A stretch of 64,000 nucleotides of DNA. It comes from Candidatus Binatia bacterium (GTDB lineage: Bacteria; Desulfobacterota; Binatia; HRBIN30). The position numbers and the translations under genes were made by a program. The first letter of the stretch is position 1. Every line of letters begins with the position of its first letter. The DNA lies in assembly GCA_023150935.1 (NCBI GenBank), contig JAKLJW010000001.1, positions 452,677 through 516,676 on the forward strand. The letters run 5' to 3'. The notes beneath the pieces were generated by a model, which was not told the DNA's origin, searched no databases, and saw only the letters and a program-made list of their open reading frames with translations. Shown piece by piece: positions 54,223 through 64,000 of the stretch.

Positions 54223-56516
54223 TTGCACTTTACGGTCCGCGGGTTGGTCGATTCGCAGGCGTCGGTGCTGTCGACGAAGCAGCGGTCGCCGATCTTGACC
54301 GTGACGGTGCTGGCGGCGCCGGCGGTGAAGCCGGGCAGGTCGAGGAGACGGGCCTGGAACTTGTACTGGGCCGTCAACCCGTCGGAGGCGACATTGATCA
54401 GGCCGCTCTTGAGGCCGCCCAGTTCGTAGGGCTTCTCGCGGTCGCTGTAGAGGAATTTCCGCCCGTTCGGCTTCACCACCATTCCGCCGATGGGAATGGT
54501 TACCTGGTAGCGTGCGTTCTGCCCGCCGTCGGTCACGCGCACGGTCACCTCGGTTGCGGCCGGGTCGATCGATCCCACGGCGGCCAGAGAGATAACTCCG
54601 CGCGTGAGCACTTCGTCGCGGGCCGGATCGTCGGAGAGGCGCGCCTTGGTCTGTCGCGTCTGTCCGGTCGACGCGACTGTCAGCGCCGGCGAGCAGAGGG
54701 CGCAGTCGCCCTCGTCGGTGGCGCCGTCGCAGTCGTTGTCGCGCAGGTCGCCGCACTGCTCGGGCGCACCCGTGTACGCCGTCGGATCGTAGTTGTCGCA
54801 GTCGCTGGGCGGCAGCACGCCGTCGCCGTCGCAGTCATCCGGCGCATTGCACGGTGGCGTGAGGGGGAGCGTGGCGGATGCCATCGCGATCGGGGCGCCC
54901 CGGCCGGTGTCGACCCATGCCTGGTGCAGGATATCGCCCCAGGCGTCGGTGACGTTGCCGTCGCGCAGCGTCTCGATGTAGTGCCGAGGGGTGTTCTGGT
55001 AGTACAGGGTCACCTCCGCCCGGTTGGCGATCGCCGGGACGGTAAACGGCCGGTCATCCCAGTACTGGCCGTCGGCGTACGTCCAACCGACCACGGGTGC
55101 GCCGCCGGCTTCGTAGGTCGCGTTGGCGAAACCGCGGGGCGGGATGCGGTTGTCGAGTACGATCGTGTCGGCCAGCGACATATGCGTGGTCTCGCCGAGG
55201 GGCAGGCCGGTGGCGAGAGCGGCGAACGCGCTGAGGCCGACCTTCATTTCGTAGACGGTGGTCGATGCGGTATCGAGCTCGGCCTCGGTCTCGTCGTAGT
55301 GGCCGTGCTCGGTAAGGAGGCCGGCAACGCCGTAGAATTTGACGTTGAGCCAGACCCGGCGGCCCTCGATGTGTCCGGTCGGCAGTTTGTGGCCGCTTTC
55401 GTTGGTGACCCGCACGTTCAACGTCGCGCCGGTCTGACCGAGGGACAGCGAGGCCGCTCGTTCGAGCATCGAGACTGCCTTGGCGCGGTTACGGGCGATC
55501 GCCGCCTGGTCGACGGTCGGGTCGTCTTCGGTGAACTTGGCGATGAGGTCGAGTACCTGCGCGGCCGCGCCGGCGAAGTCGTGCCGGCGGAGGTCGCTGC
55601 GTACCGGGCCGCCGTTGCAGCCGGCCGACGTGGTACGCGGCATGTGGCAGCTCTGACAGGTGTCGACGACCGTAACGCCGTCGCCGCCGAATCGGCCGCC
55701 CATGTCGACGCCGGTGGCCGCGAAGGCGCTCAGCTTCCATTCGGTGTACGTGCGTTCGAGCGGGAATTGCTGCCACGGGTCTTCGTCGGGTGTCGGCGTG
55801 TCGAGGCTGTTGTAGAGGTACGTACCGTCCGGTTGCTTGCTGATGGCCACATTGCCGACGTCGTGGCAGGTGCCGCAAAGATCGCTGCTGCGGTGAAACG
55901 CCGACTGGATCCAGCCGTGCGACGCGGCCGGCGTCGCGTAAGGGCCACGTCGCGTCCCGGTGGGATCGAGTACGAACATGGAGTTCCCGTAGAAGGCCGG
56001 CACTTCGGCCAGGCCAGCGAGGATCGCCACGTCTTCCACCGGACTGATGCCGGGTTTGTAGAGCGGGTCGACCATGGAATGGCAGAAGTGGCAGGTCACG
56101 CCGTCGCGATCGGTGTCGTTGAGGGCGCTGCCGTCGGTCGGGACAACGTTACCGGTTACGAAGCTCAGCGGTACGTGGCAGCGCATGCAGTAGTAGCCGA
56201 CGTTGGCGACGTCCTGGTTCGCCGTGGTCATCTGCGCGTAGAAGAGCGGATCGCGGCCGGCGTGGGCCATGAGGCTTCCCTGCCAGGTGTCGTAGGGCGA
56301 GTTTTCGAGGCTGAAGCCGCCGTGACAGCCGGCACAGGACGGCGACGTCGAGAGCACGCCCGGGGGCACGTCGCCGACTTGGGTGCCTGACAAATGGAAG
56401 TCGTTAACCGTCGCCTCGACGAGCGCCGCGCCCGCCGGGGCGGCGCACAGCACCGTTCCGACGAGCGCTGCGTACACTACGATGCCCCGGCCGATGAGAA
56501 CTGATACTCGATTCAC
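54219..56516 (-). CDS. Exported five-heme cytochrome c with MopE-like Ca-binding segment
   Basis: The 765-residue protein has a signal peptide (about 1-32, A-P-A-G-A) and five CxxCH heme sites: CAGCH, CMRCH, CHFCH, CGTCH and CQSCH, all in the first 320 residues. After a long beta-rich middle, a D-C-D-N-Y-D-P ... D-N-D-C-D-G-A-T-D-E-G-D-C segment (about 600-630) resembles the calcium/metal repeats of MopE-type and thrombospondin-3-like proteins. An adhesin-like C-terminus follows. Electron-transfer partner and donor are unknown. The GTG at 56516 is inferred. Confidence 0.85.
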   Translation of the reverse strand: MNRVSVLIGRGIVVYAALVGTVLCAAPAGAALVEATVNDFHLSGTQVGDVPPGVLSTSPSCAGCHGGFSLENSPYDTWQGSLMAHAGRDPLFYAQMTTANQDVANVGYYCMRCHVPLSFVTGNVVPTDGSALNDTDRDGVTCHFCHSMVDPLYKPGISPVEDVAILAGLAEVPAFYGNSMFVLDPTGTRRGPYATPAASHGWIQSAFHRSSDLCGTCHDVGNVAISKQPDGTYLYNSLDTPTPDEDPWQQFPLERTYTEWKLSAFAATGVDMGGRFGGDGVTVVDTCQSCHMPRTTSAGCNGGPVRSDLRRHDFAGAAAQVLDLIAKFTEDDPTVDQAAIARNRAKAVSMLERAASLSLGQTGATLNVRVTNESGHKLPTGHIEGRRVWLNVKFYGVAGLLTEHGHYDETEAELDTASTTVYEMKVGLSAFAALATGLPLGETTHMSLADTIVLDNRIPPRGFANATYEAGGAPVVGWTYADGQYWDDRPFTVPAIANRAEVTLYYQNTPRHYIETLRDGNVTDAWGDILHQAWVDTGRGAPIAMASATLPLTPPCNAPDDCDGDGVLPPSDCDNYDPTAYTGAPEQCGDLRDNDCDGATDEGDCALCSPALTVASTGQTRQTKARLSDDPARDEVLTRGVISLAAVGSIDPAATEVTVRVTDGGQNARYQVTIPIGGMVVKPNGRKFLYSDREKPYELGGLKSGLINVASDGLTAQYKFQARLLDLPGFTAGAASTVTVKIGDRCFVDSTDACESTNPRTVKCK

Positions 56517-56751
56517 GCTACCCCCGATCCCCGTCAAGAAAGCTGCTGCTCGTCCTGGCCAAACCTTGCCCGCATGTCGCCCCGTCTCGGACATCCTCCG
56601 TCCCTTCGTCCATCCCCACCGTTGTCCGCGCACCTCACCTACACATCTGCAAGCCAGCTTGTACTGTGCCGGGGAACCGATTTCCAACGGTTTTCTTCGC
56701 ATCCTGATTTACGAATTCCGCGTTTGTGTGCACGGTGCGAAGAAATCGGAT

Positions 56752-56819
56752 GGGGAGGGCGAGGCTCCGGCCGAGCCGCGTCGGTCTGAGGACGGCTCGG
56801 CGGGAGCCTTGCCCTCCCC
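56752..56819. repeat. 27-base inverted repeat, hairpin element
   Basis: Arms 56752-56778 and 56793-56819 match at 25 of 27 positions and are G+C-rich. The 14-base loop separates them. This looks like a dispersed REP-like element. Confidence 0.75.
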
Positions 56820-56840
56820 CGGACACGTTCGGTCATATGT

Positions 56841-56867
56841 TGGGTGGCGGGCGAAGCCCGCAACCCA
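56841..56867. repeat. Strong GC hairpin with GAA loop
   Basis: TGGGT (56841-56845) pairs with ACCCA (56863-56867) and GCGGGC (56847-56852) with GCCCGC (56856-56861) around GAA; one mismatch lies between. It abuts the next repeat array. Confidence 0.65.
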
Positions 56868-56950
56868 TTGCGGAATGCGGAATGCGGATTGCGGAATGCG
56901 GAACTCATAAATCCGTCGTCCGCAATCCGAAATCCGCATTCCGAAATTCT
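56868..56950. repeat. Quasi-repeat array of GCGGAAT/GCGGATT units with inverted complement
   Basis: The left part (about 56869-56912) is a run of GGAATGCGG and GGATTGCGG units. The right part (56929-56949) carries CCGCAATCC and CCGCATTCC, their reverse complement, so the whole can fold back. Confidence 0.7.
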
Positions 56951-57175
56951 TCGCACCATGCGACGAACTCGCGAACTAGTAGCACAGGACGGGCTCGGCT
57001 TTCCCGCCACGCCTCGACCGAGAAGGCCATCGATGGCTCCGTTCCCTCAGGACACTGGCTGTCCGCCATCACCGGTTCGGCCGGTGTCGGTGTTGATCCC
57101 CGCCTTCGATCCGGGCATCTACCGGCAACGGGGTGGCGCGCTCGGTCTGCCCCGCCCCAACGGACGAACAGGCAC

Positions 57176-60769
<3,594 letters not shown>

Positions 60770-60898
60770 CGTTGCGACCCACGCGAAGCAGAGCTTTTCC
60801 CGTCCGACCTTCTGGACATCAGAGGAACGCAGCCAGACGTGAGCGCCAGGATTGTTACGGGGGCGAGTTTGCCCGCGATCTTCTTCTAAGGGGGTGAC

Positions 60899-63160
60899 AT
60901 GCGCGCGAAGCAAGAGCTCTCAAGCGAGACAGCCGCCGGCTTACTATCGCTAGCGCGGGATGCACTCGGAACGTTCACTCGGTGGTTTTCGGATCACGTT
61001 GATCCTCTCGCCCGAGCGTCCTATCCCCTCGAACGCGCCGCTTGGCAGAAAGAATTAGATCTGATCACCGATCTCATGGACCGTCCCGAGCGCATCCGAA
61101 TTGCTTTCGTGGGCACTACCGGCGCGGGAAAGTCCACTTTCCTCAATGCGGTCTTGGGCCAAGAAGTCCTACCCGTCGGTGTCATGCAGCCGTGTACCTC
61201 GTTCGTCACCTCCGTAAGGCACTCAAGCGACCACTGTCAGGTCAGCGTTCGCTTCTCATCTCGCGAGGAGTGGGACCGAGACCTCGAAAACCTCATCGCC
61301 GCCTTCAGCCCGGGCGAAACGGATGAGCCGCCAGAAGGCCGCGCGGAGTCCCGACGCCTCATGGAAGCCGCACGAAAACGCATTCAAGCCGTCTACGAGA
61401 CTACGCTCACAGAGAAGACCGACGCCGCCTCTCTGCGCAAACTCACCCTGCCAACCGCCGCGCGTGACATCTTCGATGCTGGCTCGGTCGCCACCAACGA
61501 CTTCGCAGACGCCAAGGAGATGCTTGCCTACCTTCGCAAGCTCATCCGGGGGGAGAGTTCCCTCTGGCCACTGGTGAAGGAAGTCAGCGTGGCGGGGCCA
61601 TACCCTTGCCTGACGGGCGGATTGGAACTCGTTGATCTACCCGGCCTCAACGACCCGAACGAGGCCCGCGTAGAGGTGACACGCGAATATCTCAGAACGT
61701 CTCCGTTTGTGTGGGTCATCTTCTCTATGGTTCGCGGCCTTACCGAAGACATCCAGCGGATTCTGCGCGACGAGAAACTTCTGCGAACTCTCGTGTTGAG
61801 CGGCACCTATGGCGCGCTCTCCCTCGTGGGGACAAAAGCGGACGACATCGACACAAACAACGCCCCCCAACTAGGGCTGGAAGAGGACTGTTCTATTCCT
61901 GATTTGATCACAGCCTATCGGGAGCAGACCGTCACGCAGGTGCGCGAACAGCTTGAGCAGATGGTTCGTGACCTCGCTTCTCCAGATCACCACGACCCGA
62001 CCCTTCAGCGAATGATCGCGCTCGCCCGCGAAGTCCGGGTCCACGCGACGTCAGCCAGTGCCTACATTAAGCTGAAGGGCATTGCTCCGCTGAGGAAGTC
62101 CTATGGCCTCGACACCGCGGATGACACGGGAATTCCGCTCGTTCATCAGCATCTGGCGGAGATAAGCGCAGCCGCCGCAGGCGATTTCAACGCCCAATCC
62201 GCCTTGAAGCGGCTCGAACAGTTGCGCGATGAGATCGCCTTTTTTTTTCGTGGAAAGGCACAGCCTCCCACTGCCGAATTGGAGGAGGCTCGCGGCAGAT
62301 TCCACAGAGAGCGAGAAGAACTCAGTCAACGAATTCGCGATGCCCACACCCGGGCCAGCGACCAACTCAAGCTCAAGCGTGAACAGTTTCTTGAGAAGAT
62401 TGACCCACTTTTTCGCGCGAGCGTTCAAGGGGTTAACCGAGCGACCGTAGGGTGGACGGGAATCCACTGGGCGACCCTACGGGCAATCGTCCGAAGCAAC
62501 GGCGTGTTCAAGAGCCCAAGCACCGGTCGGTCGTTCGACCTGAACGGGGACTTGGCCGAGCCGTTGCTAGACCAACTCCCCGTCACATGGGAGAAGTATT
62601 TCACCGACGATCTAACCCGAACAACCGAGGAGTTCAGCGTACGCGTCACAGAGTGCTGCAAGAGCTTCTGTGACAAGATCACCCTCATCGTCGAACTAAT
62701 GTTCCACAAGGGCGTGAAGGGCGTAAGCGATCAACTGCGGTGGTTCCAAGACAAGGTCGCCTTGTTGTCGAACTCCTCCATGACGAGGGTCGTCGCACTG
62801 GTTCGGGAGCGACGCGCGGAACTCGCTGCAAAAATGCCGGAAGTAGCTCGCGGGTGCATGCAACCAGCATACGATGCCTCCAAGCAGGAGGCCGGGACCG
62901 GCATGAAGCAGCGAATCCTCCAGCACATCCAATCGCAAGCAACTGCGTCTGCACGACCGATCTTTTCCACGATTCATTCTGATCTATTGGAGGGCCTCAC
63001 CGACCTTGAAGTGCTGATTGCCGGCATGCTGAGCGATCTTGCGAAGGCCGCAGAGGAGCAAGCTCGAAGCGTATCCCACAACGCGAACCTCGATGTGGAT
63101 GAGGCTACGATAGATCCGGTTATCGCTGGACTACTAAATGCCCTCCCGAGTGTGCAATGA
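60899..63160 (+). CDS. Dynamin-superfamily GTPase, SLIP-GC-like
   Basis: The 753-residue protein has a large GTPase domain: G1 G-T-T-G-A-G-K-S-T (72-80), a Thr-containing G2 (P-C-T-S-F-V-T-S), G3 D-L-P-G (246-249) followed by L-N-D-P-N-E-A-R, and G4 T-K-A-D (312-315). The rest is helical with coiled-coil character (about 445-495). The V-D-L-P-G-x-x-D-x-N-x-A-R block and the long insertion between G1 and G3 resemble the eukaryotic SLIP-GC family of dynamins more than bacterial DynA/LeoA. Dynamins tubulate or remodel membranes; some bacterial ones act in phage defence. TAAGGGGG precedes the ATG. Its stop overlaps the methylase ATG (ATGA). Base composition looks lower in G+C than its neighbours, and it contains a T9 run at 62240-62248. 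Confidence 0.85.
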   Translation: MRAKQELSSETAAGLLSLARDALGTFTRWFSDHVDPLARASYPLERAAWQKELDLITDLMDRPERIRIAFVGTTGAGKSTFLNAVLGQEVLPVGVMQPCTSFVTSVRHSSDHCQVSVRFSSREEWDRDLENLIAAFSPGETDEPPEGRAESRRLMEAARKRIQAVYETTLTEKTDAASLRKLTLPTAARDIFDAGSVATNDFADAKEMLAYLRKLIRGESSLWPLVKEVSVAGPYPCLTGGLELVDLPGLNDPNEARVEVTREYLRTSPFVWVIFSMVRGLTEDIQRILRDEKLLRTLVLSGTYGALSLVGTKADDIDTNNAPQLGLEEDCSIPDLITAYREQTVTQVREQLEQMVRDLASPDHHDPTLQRMIALAREVRVHATSASAYIKLKGIAPLRKSYGLDTADDTGIPLVHQHLAEISAAAAGDFNAQSALKRLEQLRDEIAFFFRGKAQPPTAELEEARGRFHREREELSQRIRDAHTRASDQLKLKREQFLEKIDPLFRASVQGVNRATVGWTGIHWATLRAIVRSNGVFKSPSTGRSFDLNGDLAEPLLDQLPVTWEKYFTDDLTRTTEEFSVRVTECCKSFCDKITLIVELMFHKGVKGVSDQLRWFQDKVALLSNSSMTRVVALVRERRAELAAKMPEVARGCMQPAYDASKQEAGTGMKQRILQHIQSQATASARPIFSTIHSDLLEGLTDLEVLIAGMLSDLAKAAEEQARSVSHNANLDVDEATIDPVIAGLLNALPSVQ

Positions 63161-63863
63161 GTGGCCGTAAGAAACTCATCGAAGTCGCCCTCCCGCTCGA
63201 CGCCATCAACAAGGCGTCGGCTCGGGAGAAGTCGATCCGGCACGGCCATCCGTCCACCTTGCACCTCTGGTGGGCACGGCGGCCGTTGGCAGCGGCCCGG
63301 GCCGTGATCTTCGCGCAGATGGTCGACGACCCGTCGGCGTGCCCGGACCTCTTCCCGACCGAGAAGGCACAGGAGAAGGAACGCCAGCGGCTCTTCAAGA
63401 TCATCGAGGACCTGGTGCAGTGGGAGAACACCACCAACGAGGCGGTGCTGGAGAAAGCACGCGCCGAAATCTGGCAGAGCTGGCGACGAGCGTGTGAGGA
63501 TTTCAGGAAGCGGGAAGCGGGGAGCGGGAAGCGGGAGGCAGGGAGCGGGAAGCGGGGAGCGGGAAGCGGGGAGCGGGAAGCGAGGAGCGGGGAGCGGGAA
63601 GCGCGGAGCGGGAGAAGGAAGCCGCTCCCTGCTCCCCGCTCCCAGCCGCTCCCTGCTCCCCGCTTCCCGCTTCTCTCTTCAACCCCGACAAGCTGCCTGC
63701 CTTCCACGATCCGTTCGCCGGCGGTGGGGCGCTGCCGTTGGAGGCACAGCGGCTAGGGCTGGAAGCGTATGCCAGCGACCTGAACCCCGTGGCCGTGCTC
63801 ATCAACAAGGCGATGATCGAGATCCCGCCGAAGTTCGCCGGACAGCCGCCGGTCAACCCGGAA
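63157..63863 (+). pseudogene. DUF1156-type adenine DNA methylase, N-terminal part, disrupted
   Basis: The first about 116 codons (from 63157) read [30 protein letters not shown], the DUF1156 start of Zn-ribbon adenine methylases. Sequence after a repeat array (63504-63677) continues with [17 protein letters not shown] (SAM motif) and S-D-L-N-P-V-A-V, but in a different frame. The repeat insertion thus shifts the frame and no complete protein can be made from this copy without correction. The homology ends near 63863 at a second array, followed by IS-like sequence. DUF1156 methylases occur in DISARM-like and DUF499-associated defence loci and normally exceed 800 residues. Confidence 0.85.
63504..63677. 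repeat. Quasi-palindromic GGGAAGC/GGGAGC array inside the methylase gene
   Basis: A purine-rich run of GGGAAGCGGG and GGGGAGCGGG units (about 63505-63620) is followed by its reverse complement (GCTCCC, GCTTCCCGC, about 63621-63677). It could form a long hairpin. It lies where intact relatives have a short coding stretch and it changes the reading frame. Confidence 0.85.
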
Positions 63864-63922
63864 GTGAGGAGTGAGTGGAGAGGAGAGAGGAGTGAGTGGG
63901 AAGTAGGGAGGAGTGAGTCGGA
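63864..63922. repeat. GAGTGAGTGG quasi-repeat array
   Basis: Repeated GAGTGAGT, GGAGAGGAG and GGAGTGAGT units without an inverted arm in the window. It directly follows the end of methylase homology and precedes the IS-like repeats; the matching arm could lie beyond the IS. Confidence 0.6.
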
Positions 63923-63929
63923 GGTACAA

Positions 63930-63973
63930 ACCGGGCACATAGGTAACAGATTGGACCGGGCACATGGGTAACA
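63930..63973. mobile_element. Probable insertion-sequence left end: two direct repeats
   Basis: ACCGGGCACATAGGTAACA (63930-63948) and ACCGGGCACATGGGTAACA (63955-63973) differ at one base. Repeats of this sequence occur at the ends of some insertion sequences I recall, but family assignment is uncertain. They precede the start of a likely transposase. Confidence 0.5.
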
Positions 63974-63982
63974 CCTACAGGC

Positions 63983-64000
63983 ATGGGCACCAAGGAGGTG
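63983..64000 (+). CDS. Start of a possible transposase, cut by window edge
   Basis: Only six codons (M-G-T-K-E-V) are in the window. Transposases of an HTH-type family can begin this way, and it lies 9 bases after the IS-like direct repeats. The evidence is too short for a firm call. Confidence 0.35.

Larger units (their letters stand above)
56517..57175. other. 659-base intergenic region rich in repeats
   Basis: No gene is supported. Running from the cytochrome start to the helicase, it holds a strong inverted repeat (56752-56819), a hairpin (56841-56867) and a short quasi-repeat array with inverted complement (56868-56950). A reading frame continuous with the helicase runs back to 56726 but its translation is repeat-derived, so I place the helicase start at 57176. 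No good promoter was found by eye. Confidence 0.6.

Noticed and set aside
54205..56516. Similar starts of the cytochrome and URO-D genes (GTG-AA-C/T-CG...TATC)
   Set aside because: Only 15 of 18 bases agree over a short stretch; chance or start-site bias is enough.
56726..57175. N-terminal extension of the helicase back to 56726
   Set aside because: The added residues are translated from repeat elements, and family starts match M-A-K-L-E-H at 57176.
63504..63677. Tandem array considered as a CRISPR
   Set aside because: There are no spacers; units are variable and continuous with an inverted arm.
63157..63756. Reading the methylase frame through the array as a real short protein
   Set aside because: After about residue 116 the translation is a repeat-derived Gly/Arg/Ser/Pro stretch, while the conserved methylase continues in another frame.

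Overview
The window is high-GC (roughly two-thirds G+C by eye) Gram-negative chromosomal DNA. It carries an Mla-type lipid transport operon, a TolC/RND copper exporter, many lipoproteins, a PEP-CTERM protein and a five-heme cytochrome. The order rimP-nusA-ylxR-infB-ylxP-rbfA-truB, the prkA-yeaH-spoVR operon, the CaiB-type CoA-transferase and the heme protein suggest an uncultured deltaproteobacterial-type lineage (Myxococcota, Desulfobacterota or Binatota-like). That placement is inference only.

Layout. 1-3.6 kb: truncated comF-like gene, a small membrane protein coupled to a CoA-transferase, greA and a galT-like gene. 3.7-11.5 kb: translation operon ending in truB and a VKOR-DsbA fusion. 11.5-17.2 kb: dnaA with its promoter and DnaA boxes, a zinc-ribbon protein, clpB and a universal stress protein. 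17.3-22.2 kb: prkA-yeaH-spoVR. 22.3-30 kb: accessory genes, including a possible caspase-like protein, an epoxide-hydrolase-like enzyme, plsC, an ABC-F ATPase and a GFA protein. This part also holds a SelW/Rdx-type selenoprotein whose in-frame UGA hides it from ordinary gene finding, followed by a REC-histidine kinase and a PEP-CTERM protein. 30-42 kb, all minus strand: a copper/silver resistance island (Cys-rich secreted protein, TolC/CusB/CusA-like exporter, small periplasmic and membrane proteins, methyltransferase, cyclase-YHS fusion, YHS/HMBD copper ATPase). 42-45.6 kb: STAS-MlaE, MlaF, MlaD and a PqiC-like lipoprotein. 45.7-56.5 kb: sulfatase-like lipoprotein, Uma2 protein, cupin, beta-propeller lipoprotein, aminotransferase, two small lipoproteins, a URO-D-family protein and a multiheme cytochrome. 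56.5-64 kb: a repeat-rich defence-type island.

The two most interesting items are these. (1) The 57.2-64 kb locus holds an SNF2 helicase with a C-terminal DUF3883 domain, a eukaryote-like (SLIP-GC-type) dynamin GTPase, and a DUF1156-type adenine methylase. The GTPase overlaps the methylase by ATGA. The helicase and methylase resemble components of DISARM class 1 or DUF1156/DUF499 modules; a dynamin between them is unusual. The methylase is broken by a quasi-palindromic repeat array and, further on, by what looks like the left end of an insertion sequence. (2) At 27789-28016 a CxxU selenoprotein gene has a strong ribosome binding site, a promoter and a SECIS-like hairpin just after the UGA.

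No tRNA, rRNA or CRISPR array was recognised. Start codons were chosen from ribosome binding sites, overlaps and family N-termini; several remain uncertain and are flagged.
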